From contig NZ_LT963352.1 in the NCBI RefSeq assembly GCF_900236475.1, positions 2,356,001 to 2,420,000 of the forward strand: a stretch of DNA of 64,000 bases, in the 5' to 3' direction. Shown piece after piece: positions 34,929 through 43,048 of this stretch. The position numbers and the translations under genes were made by a program. Position 1 is the stretch's first letter, and every line of letters begins with the position of its first letter. The notes beneath the pieces were generated by a model. The model was not told the origin of the DNA and made no database searches. It saw only the letters and a list, made by a program, of their open reading frames with translations. The DNA is from Streptomyces chartreusis NRRL 3882 (lineage in GTDB: Bacteria; Actinomycetota; Actinomycetes; Streptomycetales; Streptomycetaceae).

Positions 34929-34995
34929 GTAATGACGCAGGTCGTAGAGGGTCACTACTGTCCTCCGAAACCGAGGAGGACGGAGCCTGAGAGCG

Positions 34996-35772
34996 ATGAC
35001 CGAAGTATCGGTGGCCAAGGAAGATGTGGCCGCGACCGGAGAACTGGTCGTCCTGAAGAGCGTCAACAAGCACTTCGGCGCGTTGCACGTTCTCCAGGAC
35101 ATCGACCTGACGATCGCGCGCGGTGAAGTCGTCGTGGTCATCGGGCCCTCCGGGTCCGGCAAGTCCACCCTGTGCCGCACCATCAACCGCCTGGAGACGA
35201 TCGACTCCGGCTCGATCACGATCGACGGCAAGCCGTTGCCCGCCGAGGGCAGGGAGCTGGCCCGGCTGCGGGCCGACGTCGGGATGGTCTTCCAGTCCTT
35301 CAATCTCTTCGCGCACAAGACCGTGCTCGAGAACGTGATGCTCGGCCAGATCAAGGTCCGCAAGAAGGACAAGAGCGCGGCCGAGGAGCGGGCCCGGGCC
35401 CTGCTGGACCGGGTCGGCGTGGCCGCGCAGGCCGAGAAGTACCCGGCACAGCTCTCCGGTGGCCAGCAGCAGCGCGTCGCGATCGCGCGGGCGCTGGCCA
35501 TGGAGCCGAAGGTCATGCTCTTCGACGAGCCGACCTCCGCGCTCGACCCCGAGATGATCAACGAGGTGCTGGAGGTCATGCAGCAGCTCGCCCGCGACGG
35601 CATGACCATGATCGTCGTCACCCATGAGATGGGTTTCGCACGATCGGCCGCAAACCGCGTGGTGTTCATGGCGGACGGCCGAATCGTCGAGGAGGCTGCG
35701 CCCGACCAGTTCTTCAGCAACCCGCGCAGCGACCGTGCCAAGGACTTCCTGTCGAAGATCCTGCATCACTGA
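34996..35772 (+). CDS. gluA: Glutamate ABC transporter ATP-binding protein
   Basis: 258-residue ATPase of a polar amino acid ABC importer. Walker A is GPSGSGKST (residues 50-58), the Q-loop VFQSFNLF, the signature [15 protein letters not shown] and Walker [13 protein letters not shown], with the switch His in [10 protein letters not shown] about nine bases after GGAGC. It is first in gluABCD and divergent from gluR. It powers uptake of glutamate bound by GluB through the GluCD channel. Confidence 0.95.
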   Translation: MTEVSVAKEDVAATGELVVLKSVNKHFGALHVLQDIDLTIARGEVVVVIGPSGSGKSTLCRTINRLETIDSGSITIDGKPLPAEGRELARLRADVGMVFQSFNLFAHKTVLENVMLGQIKVRKKDKSAAEERARALLDRVGVAAQAEKYPAQLSGGQQQRVAIARALAMEPKVMLFDEPTSALDPEMINEVLEVMQQLARDGMTMIVVTHEMGFARSAANRVVFMADGRIVEEAAPDQFFSNPRSDRAKDFLSKILHH

Positions 35773-35846
35773 GGCGCCCGTCGCGCCTGCGACGACATGC
35801 GTCACCCGAAACAACGGTTATCTCTTCACGGCAAAGGATGTTCACC

Positions 35847-36692
35847 ATGAAGCTCCGCAAGGTCTCCGCGGCAGCCGCCACCGCTCTCGTTCTCGCCCTG
35901 ACCGCTACCGCCTGTGGTGGCGACGATGGCGGTGACTCCAACGGCTCCGGCTCCGGCGGTGGCAACAAGATCAAGATCGGCATCAAGTACGACCAGCCCG
36001 GTCTGGGCCTGAAGGAGCCTGACGGTTCCTTCTCCGGCTTCGACGTGGACGTGGCGACGTACGTGGCCAAGGAACTGGGCTACAAGCCCGACCAGATCGA
36101 GTGGGTCGAGACCAAGAGCGCCGACCGTGAGAACGCGCTGTCCCGCGGTGACGTGAAGATGATCGCTGCCACCTACTCGATCACCGACGAGCGGAAGCAG
36201 AAGGTCGACTTCGCCGGTCCGTACCTGCTGGCCCACCAGGATTTGTTGGTGAAGAAGGACTCGGACATCACCAAGGCCACGGACCTGAACGAGAAGAAGC
36301 TGTGCTCTGTCGCCGGATCGACTTCGGCGCAGAACGTCAAGGACGACTTCGCACCGAAGGCCCAGCTTACTCAGCGTGGTGGCTACTCCGAGTGCCTCTC
36401 CGCTCTGCAGAGCGGCGCCGTGGACGCGCTGACCACCGACGACTCGATCCTCGCGGGCTACGCCGCGCAGGACCAGTACAAGGGCCAGTTCAAGCTGGCC
36501 GGCCTGAAGCTGAGCAATGAGAACTACGGCATCGGTGTCAAGAAGGGCGACACCGCGACCCTTAACAAGATCAACACCGCTCTCGAGAAGATGGTCAGCG
36601 ACGGTTCCTGGGAGAAGGCTGTCAAGGAGAACTTCGGCCCGGCGAACTACAAGAACGAGCCCGCCCCGAAGATCGGCCAGATCGTCCAGTAA
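35847..36692 (+). CDS. gluB: Glutamate-binding lipoprotein of the ABC transporter
   Basis: 281-residue substrate-binding lipoprotein. The signal peptide ends in the lipobox LTATAC, then a Gly/Ser linker, then a family 3 amino acid-binding fold (IKIGIKYDQPGLG, FSGFDVDVATYVAKELG, DVKMIAATYSITDERK). The ATG at 35847 has AAAGGA upstream; an ATG three codons earlier is less well spaced. A hairpin follows the gene and precedes gluC, which may leave more gluB than gluCD mRNA. Confidence 0.94.
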   Translation: MKLRKVSAAAATALVLALTATACGGDDGGDSNGSGSGGGNKIKIGIKYDQPGLGLKEPDGSFSGFDVDVATYVAKELGYKPDQIEWVETKSADRENALSRGDVKMIAATYSITDERKQKVDFAGPYLLAHQDLLVKKDSDITKATDLNEKKLCSVAGSTSAQNVKDDFAPKAQLTQRGGYSECLSALQSGAVDALTTDDSILAGYAAQDQYKGQFKLAGLKLSNENYGIGVKKGDTATLNKINTALEKMVSDGSWEKAVKENFGPANYKNEPAPKIGQIVQ

Positions 36693-36712
36693 TGCGGGAC
36701 TCCGCCGACGCA

Positions 36713-36739
36713 GGATCCCCGCACTCGCTGCGGGGATCC
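36713..36739 (+). terminator. gluB-gluC intercistronic hairpin
   Basis: ggatccccgca (36713-36723) and tgcggggatcc (36729-36739) form a perfect 11-bp stem with a 5-nt loop and no U-tract, 20 bp after the gluB stop and 81 bp before gluC. Such hairpins after binding-protein genes act as partial terminators or mRNA 3'-end protectors. Confidence 0.75.
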
Positions 36740-36820
36740 GCAGCCGCGCCGCCACCACGTCTCTGACGGCGGCGTGTCACGTCCGCCACCTACGCCACCC
36801 ACCCGGAAGCGCGGGAGATC

Positions 36821-37498
36821 GTGTTCGACTTCCTTTCAAAATATGATGACCCGTCCGTGCTGGGCGCTTTCTGGGTCACAGTTCAGCTCACCGTCTTCTC
36901 GGCCATCGGTTCCCTGATCTGGGGCACCATCCTGGCGGCCATGCGGGTCAGCCCCGTCCCGTTGATGCGCGGTTTCGGCACCGCCTACGTGAACATCGTC
37001 CGGAACATCCCCCTGACCGTCATCATCGTCTTCACGTCGCTCGGCCTCGCCGACATCTTCGGCGTGACGATGGGCGCGTCCGAGGACTTCGAGCTCAAGT
37101 ACTTCCGACTGGCTGTACTGGGTCTCATCGCCTATACAGCTGCCTTCGTCTGCGAAGCCATTCGCTCTGGCATCAACACCGTGCCCGTCGGTCAAGCGGA
37201 GGCAGCACGGGCCATCGGGCTCAGCTTCAGCCAGGTGTTGAGGCTCGTGGTGCTGCCGCAGGCGTTCCGCTCTGTCATCGGACCACTGGCCAACGTGCTC
37301 ATCGCACTGACCAAGAACACCACCGTGGCGGCCGCGATCGGCGTGGCTGAGGCCGCCCTCCTGATGAAGGAAATGATCGAGAACGAGGCTCAGACGCTGC
37401 TCATCGGCGCGGTCTTCGCCTTCGGGTTTGTGGTACTGACTCTGCCCACTGGCCTGTTCCTCGGCTGGCTGAGCAAGCGACTGGCGGTGAAACGATGA
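36821..37498 (+). CDS. gluC: Glutamate ABC transporter permease GluC
   Basis: 225-residue HisM-type permease with about five membrane segments. The conserved ATPase-contact loop reads EAARAIGLSFSQVLRLVVLPQA, close to the EAA consensus (given in two parts: EAARAIGLSFSQ and LRLVVLPQAF). GTG start after GGGAG. Its stop overlaps the gluD start by four bases, so the two channel subunits are translationally coupled. It forms the membrane channel with GluD. Confidence 0.94.
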   Translation: MFDFLSKYDDPSVLGAFWVTVQLTVFSAIGSLIWGTILAAMRVSPVPLMRGFGTAYVNIVRNIPLTVIIVFTSLGLADIFGVTMGASEDFELKYFRLAVLGLIAYTAAFVCEAIRSGINTVPVGQAEAARAIGLSFSQVLRLVVLPQAFRSVIGPLANVLIALTKNTTVAAAIGVAEAALLMKEMIENEAQTLLIGAVFAFGFVVLTLPTGLFLGWLSKRLAVKR

Positions 37499-38403
37499 CG
37501 TCCGTTCTTTACGACGCCCCCGGCCCGAAGGCCAAGCGGCGCAACCTGCTGTTCTCGGTGGTCTTTTTCGTCCTGCTCGCCCTACTCCTCTGGTGGGTCT
37601 GGCAGACGCTGGACGACAAGGGTCAGCTGGAGTGGTCCCTGTGGAAGCCGTTCACCACGTCCGAGGCCTGGACGACCTACCTGCTGCCGGGCCTGGCCGA
37701 CACGCTGAAGGCCGCGGCGCTCGCCATGGTCATCGCCCTCCCGCTGGGCGCCGTCCTCGGCATCTTGCGCCTGTCCGACCACCGCTGGGTGCGCATCCCG
37801 GCCGGCGCGGTGGTCGAGTTCTTCCGGGCCATCCCGGTACTGCTGCTGATGCTGTTCGCCAACGAGTTCTACGTCCGCTCCACGGGCATCCCCAGCGATG
37901 AGCGGCCCCTCTACGCGGTCGTCACCGGTCTGGTGCTCTACAACGCGTCGGTCCTCGCCGAGGTCGTCCGCGCGGGCATCCTCTCCCTGCCCAAGGGGCA
38001 GTCGGAGGCGGCGATGGCGATCGGCCTGCGCAAGAGCCAGACGATGACCAGCATCCTGCTCCCGCAGGCCGTCACCGCCATGCTGCCGGCCATCGTCAGC
38101 CAGCTGGTCGTCATCGTGAAGGACACCGCGCTGGGCGGCGTGATGCTCGGGTTCACCGAGCTCCTCAACACGCGAAGCACCCTGGCGGCCAACTACGCGA
38201 ACGTCATCCCCAGCTTCGTCGTGGTCGCGGTCATCTTCATCCTGCTGAACTTCATTCTCACGTCCTTCGCCTCCTGGCTGGAGGGCAGGCTGCGCCGCAG
38301 CAAGCGGAGCACGGGTGCTGTTCTGGGTGCTGAGAAGGTCGACGATCTAAATGCGGCCGAGGTGGGCGACACCGGTGGGGCCGGAACTGGAAAAATTACC
38401 TGA
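37495..38403 (+). CDS. gluD: Glutamate ABC transporter permease GluD
   Basis: 302-residue permease paired with GluC. An N-terminal membrane segment (about 20-38) precedes the conserved permease domain, with the EAA-like loop SEAAMAIGLRKSQ and ILLPQAVTAMLP. The C-terminal 45 residues are charged, cytoplasmic and poorly conserved. ATG overlaps the gluC stop (ATGA). It is last in the operon and is followed by a strong hairpin. Confidence 0.94.
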   Translation: MTSVLYDAPGPKAKRRNLLFSVVFFVLLALLLWWVWQTLDDKGQLEWSLWKPFTTSEAWTTYLLPGLADTLKAAALAMVIALPLGAVLGILRLSDHRWVRIPAGAVVEFFRAIPVLLLMLFANEFYVRSTGIPSDERPLYAVVTGLVLYNASVLAEVVRAGILSLPKGQSEAAMAIGLRKSQTMTSILLPQAVTAMLPAIVSQLVVIVKDTALGGVMLGFTELLNTRSTLAANYANVIPSFVVVAVIFILLNFILTSFASWLEGRLRRSKRSTGAVLGAEKVDDLNAAEVGDTGGAGTGKIT

Positions 38404-38430
38404 CGTCACGTCGATAAGCGGATAGAGGGC

Positions 38431-38456
38431 AGGCGGTGGCGCAGATGCCACCGCCT
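38431..38456 (+). terminator. Terminator of gluABCD
   Basis: aggcggtggc (38431-38440) pairs perfectly with gccaccgcct (38447-38456) over a 6-nt loop, followed by ccttaa, 27 bp after the gluD stop. Confidence 0.88.
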
Positions 38457-38815
38457 CCTTAACGTCGCTGGATCGGAATGCCACCCCGACGACACGGCGG
38501 CGAACTTGATGACTTCATGCTAAAGCGTGTTACAGAAGGGCCGTGATCAGGGCATTTCCTTTCGGCCGGGTGTTGAAGGCTTGGCGGGTGTGGATGGAGA
38601 CGTTCACCAGACTGCGGGCCGATCAGTTCGGACGGCTGCTGAAGGCGGTCCGACACGGCGTTGCAAGTGCATCCAGACGACACGTCCTTGAGCGAGTCGT
38701 GCGTGCGGCTGCCGCGCAGATGCCGCGCAACCCAGTGCCCCGGAGGCACGGCTGGCCAAGCCGGGAGCCATTGCACAGAGGCCACTACTCTGCCCAACAA
38801 CTGGCGAAACGCGGA
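38457..38815. other. Gene-free spacer downstream of gluD
   Basis: About 360 bp between two terminators. Open frames exist on both strands (for example plus 38543-38890), but they lack recognisable domains and good ribosome sites and run through the downstream hairpin. Nothing else was seen. Confidence 0.4.
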
Positions 38816-38845
38816 ACGGTCCGCCAACTCCGGCGGGCGGACCGT
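38816..38845 (-). terminator. Terminator of the small secreted-protein operon
   Basis: acggtccgcc (38816-38825) pairs perfectly with ggcggaccgt (38836-38845) over a 10-nt loop, 26 bp beyond the minus-strand stop at 38871. Confidence 0.75.
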
Positions 38846-38870
38846 CACGCGAGATCGACGTCAGGAGAGG

Positions 38871-39233
38871 TCAGTAGGACCTCTCCTTGATGCCGCCTTC
38901 GACACGAATACTGGCTTCCGGGCAGAAGACGATGGACTTCCCGCTGGACTTCCACACTGGCGCATCGCGATAGATGTCGTCGCCGCCGTCAAACGGTCGG
39001 CAGATGATGGTCGCTTTGTAGTGCCCGCCATTGGACTTCTTACACTGGGCCTGCCAGCCCAATGCGGTGTAGCCCCCGAGGCCTTTCGCGTACTTACCGT
39101 TGGTGCATCCGGTCGGCCAACCCTTGACGGACACGTTGCCCTGGGAGCCTGCCTCGGCCGCGGTGGCCGTGCTCTGAAGGCCGAAAGCCGTCATCGCTGC
39201 AGCGGCGAACAGCGCCGCGCTCAGCTTCTTCAT
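38871..39233 (-). CDS. Small secreted four-cysteine protein (paralogue B)
   Basis: 120-residue exported protein of unknown function. The signal peptide (MKKLSAALFAAAAMTAFG...TATAA) is followed by a mature chain of about 95 residues with four cysteines, probably two disulphides. It shares CKKxNGGHY(K/R)A and the cysteine order with the gene just upstream, so the two are paralogues. ATG at 39233 follows GGGGAAAGG; a GTG two codons upstream overlaps that site. It lies 48 bp downstream of its paralogue, probably in one transcript, in a stretch less GC-rich than its surroundings. Confidence 0.82.
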   Translation of the reverse strand: MKKLSAALFAAAAMTAFGLQSTATAAEAGSQGNVSVKGWPTGCTNGKYAKGLGGYTALGWQAQCKKSNGGHYKATIICRPFDGGDDIYRDAPVWKSSGKSIVFCPEASIRVEGGIKERSY

Positions 39234-39281
39234 TTTCACCTTTCCCCGAATTGGTCTTGCTGTTCTCAGGAGACTCTGCCC

Positions 39282-39629
39282 TCAAGAGACCTTGGTCTCG
39301 TGGCCCTCATGCACAGGCTTGAGATAGGATCCCTGGCAGTACGCGTAGGAAACACCACTCTTCCGCCACGCGCCCGCGAAGTCCATCATCTTCCCGCTTT
39401 CGGGATCCTTACAAACGACCAGAGCCCGGTAGTGGCCGCCGTTGTGCTTCTTGCACATAGCGATTGCCCCGAAGCTCTTCTTCTCTACGTTGCAGTCACT
39501 GGGGCGCCCTGTAGCGCCGACTTCGGCAGCTGTCGCGCTCGCCCCCGCGGCGAGCGTGAATGCGCCGGCCATCATCACCCCGAGCGCGGGCAACATTATG
39601 GACTGTCGAATGCGGTTCTTCTTAACCAA
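39282..39629 (-). CDS. Small secreted four-cysteine protein (paralogue A)
   Basis: 115-residue exported protein of unknown function. An N-terminal KKNRIRQS segment and hydrophobic core end near GASATAA, a signal peptidase I site. The mature part is about 80 residues with four cysteines and the shared CKKHNGGHYRA motif. Start: TTG at 39629, seven bases after AAGG. An ATG at 39656 has no ribosome site and would add a charged segment before the signal peptide. A consensus-like promoter lies 64-92 bp upstream. It is first of a two-gene unit with its paralogue. Confidence 0.78.
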   Translation of the reverse strand: MVKKNRIRQSIMLPALGVMMAGAFTLAAGASATAAEVGATGRPSDCNVEKKSFGAIAMCKKHNGGHYRALVVCKDPESGKMMDFAGAWRKSGVSYAYCQGSYLKPVHEGHETKVS

Positions 39630-39692
39630 TTCTCCACCTTCTTCTTGCTGCCGCATTTTTCGATTTCCTCAATCGCCTATGCCGCTCCCCAG

Positions 39693-39721
39693 ACATTACC
39701 GATCCCACATGTCCGCGTCAA
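39693..39721 (-). promoter_or_regulatory. Vegetative-type promoter of the secreted-protein pair
   Basis: On the minus strand, TTGACG (39716-39721) and TAATGT (39693-39698) are separated by exactly 17 bp, close to the -35/-10 consensus of the principal sigma factor HrdB. They lie 64-92 bp upstream of the TTG start at 39629. Confidence 0.65.
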
Positions 39722-40600
39722 TCAATGCCTAGAATTTGAGGGAGACTTGAGGGTTCGCTAGCGGCAGCAGATTCGGAAGGTTGAATTCCAGATCCTCGGG
39801 GGACTATCTCCGACATGAAATGAATTGCGCCGGTGGCCGAATCCCGATTCCAGAGGGTGAATTCCAGCCAGAACGAGAAAACCGGGGCCACGCCCCGTTC
39901 TCGGGATCAACCCCGCGCACGTCAGGAGCTACACCCCAGGACCCTCACCTTCCTGCCGCCAGAGGACCATTCCCCCCGTACGTGGAGAGAACGTGCTACG
40001 CAGCAGGTCGACAGTAATCTGATTCGTCATTCGCCGTCGGCGTGCTGCTGTTTCTATAAATCTCCTGATGGCCGATTCTGATGTGCCGATTTGGGGAGTG
40101 AGCCGCCTCCAGTTGGTGGTGAACGTCGATGCCCAGGACCCAAATCCGCTCAATGCGCAGGCAGCAACGGCGGGCCAGGCGGGCGGGCAGGTGGTAGGTG
40201 CGGAAGCACAATGATGTCCAGATCGGCGTCCGCCAGGTCCTCGCTGTCGTACAGGGGCAGCAGACGGCGCCAGGCGACCGGTCCGCCAACCGGCGCATCA
40301 GCTCACCATCCCCGCATGCCCCACCAAACCCTTCTGTCGGCTGTCACGGACAGCTACCCAGTCCCACCCTCATACGCTCCACAACCAAAAAGGTGTCCTG
40401 ACTCTTGTACGAACTCGTCGGGGATACTCGCATGGCTGTCGTTCTGTAAGCGTCTGCCGACCAGTCTGGCGCGGCTACGTCTGTCACTTGACGCAAGCAC
40501 CGGCAATGGGTTGCATACGTTCTGTGATCGTGCACCCTGCTCCAACTTCCTGTTCACCTACGTCTCTCAGGACAACACCACGGGCAGGGGGCGCCGCGCC
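39722..40600. other. Accessory-looking stretch without a convincing gene
   Basis: Almost 900 bp between the secreted-protein promoter and the monooxygenase start. It is less GC-rich than the rest of the window. Short open frames occur on both strands, and one minus-strand frame near 40180-40300 reads WRRLLPLYDSEDLADADLD in good codon usage but is cut off by a stop and lacks a clear start. It may hold remnants of a decayed gene. A TTGACG at 40489-40494 could be part of the monooxygenase promoter. Confidence 0.45.
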
Positions 40601-42208
40601 GTGGACCCGGTGATCATCGTCGGAGCGGGGCCCGTCGGGCTCACGCTCGCCCTCGCTCTGGCACGTCAGGAAGTGCCCTGCGTCGTCCTCGACGAGGGGC
40701 CGGGCAAGGACGAACCCCGTGCGGCGCGCACCGTCGTCCTGCGCGAGGACACCGCCGCTCTCATTGGACGACTGACCGGCGTGCCCCTGTCCCGGGCCGG
40801 CGCCCACTGGGCCGGATGGCGGTCGATGCGGCGCAAGCAGGTGATGCGCGAGATCGTTTTCGACGGCACCGAGCCCGCTCCCCTGCACATCGCCCAGCAC
40901 GTGCTGACCGGCGCCCTGCGCGCGGCCCTGTCCGGCGAACGGCTCGTCAAGATCGCGGTGGAGAGCCGACTCGACGGCATCGAACAGGAGTCCTCGGGCG
41001 TCACGGCCCACACCCGCGGCCCCAAAGGCACCTGGTGGCGCGGCAGTTACCTGGTCGGTTGCGACGGCCCCCGCTCGACCGTGCGCAAACTCCAGGACAT
41101 CCGCTTCCCGGGCCGTACGGCGGTGGAACGTCACGCCGTTGCCGCGCTGCGCACGGAACTGCCCTGGCACGATGAAGCGTTGCTGCACCGCCTGCCGCCG
41201 TGGCGCATGTCGGGCCCGTCGGCCGGCGAGGTCACCGCGCGCCCGTTGCCGGACGGCGTCTGGCGTCTGGACTGGCTCCTGCCGCCCGGCAAGGACCTGG
41301 TCACCCCCGAACTGCTGCTGACCCGCATCCGGGAGACCCTGGCCGGCTGGGCGGGCGGCACGACCCCGCCGTACGACCTGCTGGACACCGGAGTCCACAC
41401 GGTCCACCACCGGCTGGCCCGCCGCTGGCGCGCCGACCGCGTCTTCCTCGCCGGGGACGCGGCCCACCTGCTCGGCGCGCTGGGCACGCACGGTCTCGAC
41501 GAGGGCCTCAGGGACGCCGACAACCTCGCTTGGAAGCTGGCCGTGGCCTGGCACCACGGGCCGCACGAGGCGCTCCTCGACAGTTACCAGACCGAGCGCC
41601 GGGCGGTCGTCGCCGCCCGGCTGCGCGCCGCCGACCAGGCGCTGCCGCTGCTTCGCGGCGGCGGAGGACTGCGCTCGTACGTCCCCGGCTCTTCCCGAGG
41701 CCATGACGCGCTCCTCACGGACGGCCACTTGGGGCACGGCCAGCTCGGTGCGCCGGGGGCGTACGCCGACTCGCCCCTCGCGCCCGGACGCCTCGAAGGA
41801 GAGACTCCCGTCGACACACCGCCGGGAGCGCCGGTCACCGACGTACGGGTCACCGCGGAGGACGGCACCTTCGTACGGTTGCGGGACCGGCTCGGCCGCG
41901 GCGCGCTGCTCGTGGTGCTGATCGCGCCGGGCACGGGTGTGTGGGAGCGCAAGCACTGGGTCAGTGCCGGCATCATGCCCCGGCTCGCGGCCGCGGTCAC
42001 GGCACTGCCGCACCCCGCCGAACTGCTGGTCGCCGAGAGCTATCCGGGTGCTGCCGCGCACACGGTGCTCCTGGTGCGCCCCGACGGGCACCTCGTCACC
42101 GCGCTGAGCGGAGTGCGCCCGGAAGACCTGTACGCGGCGGCGGAGGCCGCGGTGGGCGGACCGGTGAAGGCGCAGGCCGAAGCGGGCGCGTCGGCCGGCT
42201 CTCACTGA
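40601..42208 (+). CDS. FAD-dependent monooxygenase (PHBH/aromatic hydroxylase type)
   Basis: 535-residue flavoprotein. The N-terminal Rossmann motif is VGAGPVGLTLALAL, with a glutamate/aspartate turn at VVLDEGPG, and the second FAD motif is VFLAGDAAHLLGALGTHGL, followed by DADNLAWKLA. The usual GGQG before the helix reads GTHG. A C-terminal thioredoxin-like domain typical of larger aromatic hydroxylases is present. GTG start after AGGGGG; the longer open frame upstream lies in the non-coding patch. Substrate unknown. A perfect inverted repeat follows, then the cysteine-dioxygenase unit. Confidence 0.85.
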   Translation: MDPVIIVGAGPVGLTLALALARQEVPCVVLDEGPGKDEPRAARTVVLREDTAALIGRLTGVPLSRAGAHWAGWRSMRRKQVMREIVFDGTEPAPLHIAQHVLTGALRAALSGERLVKIAVESRLDGIEQESSGVTAHTRGPKGTWWRGSYLVGCDGPRSTVRKLQDIRFPGRTAVERHAVAALRTELPWHDEALLHRLPPWRMSGPSAGEVTARPLPDGVWRLDWLLPPGKDLVTPELLLTRIRETLAGWAGGTTPPYDLLDTGVHTVHHRLARRWRADRVFLAGDAAHLLGALGTHGLDEGLRDADNLAWKLAVAWHHGPHEALLDSYQTERRAVVAARLRAADQALPLLRGGGGLRSYVPGSSRGHDALLTDGHLGHGQLGAPGAYADSPLAPGRLEGETPVDTPPGAPVTDVRVTAEDGTFVRLRDRLGRGALLVVLIAPGTGVWERKHWVSAGIMPRLAAAVTALPHPAELLVAESYPGAAAHTVLLVRPDGHLVTALSGVRPEDLYAAAEAAVGGPVKAQAEAGASAGSH

Positions 42209-42229
42209 GGTCGACATCGCGGTGACGTG

Positions 42230-42265
42230 CTCACTGTCACAGTGCGTCCGCATGGTGACAGTGAG
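42230..42265 (+). terminator. Inverted repeat after the monooxygenase gene
   Basis: ctcactgtcac (42230-42240) and gtgacagtgag (42255-42265) are perfect 11-bp complements separated by 14 nt, 22 bp past the stop. It is probably a terminator; an operator for the downstream leader and dioxygenase promoter is also possible. Confidence 0.65.
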
Positions 42266-42340
42266 TTGACCGGTCCGGTCGGCCATGGTGTACTCCGATG
42301 CGTGACCGACACCTGTGTGCGCCTGTGGCGGAGGGTCCAC

Positions 42341-42388
42341 ATGGACCTCGTCCGCTATGCGGGCTGCGTGTGTCGCCCGTCCTGCTGA
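42341..42388 (+). CDS. Cysteine-rich leader peptide ahead of cysteine dioxygenase
   Basis: A 15-codon open frame encoding MDLVRYAGCVCRPSC, ending TGA. It has a near-ideal Shine-Dalgarno sequence (GGAGGG, five-base spacer) and ends 99 bp before the GTG of the cysteine dioxygenase gene. Three of the last seven residues are cysteine, two encoded TGC and one TGT. Short Cys-coding upstream ORFs that attenuate sulphur genes are known in actinobacteria. By analogy, ribosome stalling here when cysteinyl-tRNA is scarce would change expression of the cysteine-degrading operon. Assigned by sequence logic, not homology search. Confidence 0.75.
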   Translation: MDLVRYAGCVCRPSC

Positions 42389-42487
42389 CTTCGCATCCCT
42401 CTTCCTCTGTGCGCGCGCCGCGCTCTGTCTGCCGCGGCCGACGCGCCTGATTCGCGAACCCTCATCAGGATCTTCAGGACGGCACCC

Positions 42488-43048
42488 GTGTCTGTATCCC
42501 CTTCCGCATCCCCCGCTGTCTCCTCTTCCGGCCCCTCTCCTGCCTCCGCTGTTTTGGCCCCCACTCAGGCCGACCTCTTCGACTTCGTGCGGCGTACGGC
42601 CGCCGACACCGAGCTGATCGCTTCCCTGCCGCTCGACCCGGAAGGCCGCACCTGGTTGCGGCTGGACGGGCCCGGTGGCAGCGAGGCCTGGCTGATCGGC
42701 TGGCCGCCCGGCACCGGCACCGGCTGGCACGACCACGCCGACTCCGTCGGCGCCTTCCTGACCGCGTCGGGCGAGCTCAAGGAGAACTCGCTCGCCGCGC
42801 GCCTGCCCACCGACGGCTGGAAGACCCTGGAACTCACCGACGGTGTCGACCGCGAACGCCGGCTGCCGTCCGGCGAGGGCCGCGCCTTCGGCCGTCACCA
42901 CGTCCACGAGGTGCTCAACGAGTCCCCCGACCGGCACGCGATCTCCGTCCACGCCTACTACCCGCCCCTGCCGCAGATCCGCCGCTACAGCCGCAGCGGG
43001 TCGATCCTGCGGCTCGAGCAGGTGGAGCGACCGGAGGACTGGCAGTGA
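42488..43048 (+). CDS. Cysteine dioxygenase family protein
   Basis: 186-residue cupin that oxidises cysteine (or a related thiol) to its sulphinate. The iron ligands fit His81 and His83 in GWHDHADSVGAF and His140 in GRHHVHEV. About 25 N-terminal residues are Ser/Pro/Ala-rich and disordered. GTG start. The Cys of the mammalian Cys-Tyr cofactor is not seen, as usual in bacterial enzymes. It overlaps the rhodanese gene by four bases and is preceded by the Cys-rich leader peptide, which supports a role in cysteine sulphur catabolism. Confidence 0.9.
   Translation: MSVSPSASPAVSSSGPSPASAVLAPTQADLFDFVRRTAADTELIASLPLDPEGRTWLRLDGPGGSEAWLIGWPPGTGTGWHDHADSVGAFLTASGELKENSLAARLPTDGWKTLELTDGVDRERRLPSGEGRAFGRHHVHEVLNESPDRHAISVHAYYPPLPQIRRYSRSGSILRLEQVERPEDWQ

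Noticed and set aside
38543..38890. Plus-strand frame of 115 codons after gluD
   Set aside because: No ribosome site or family, and it runs through the hairpin that ends the opposite operon.
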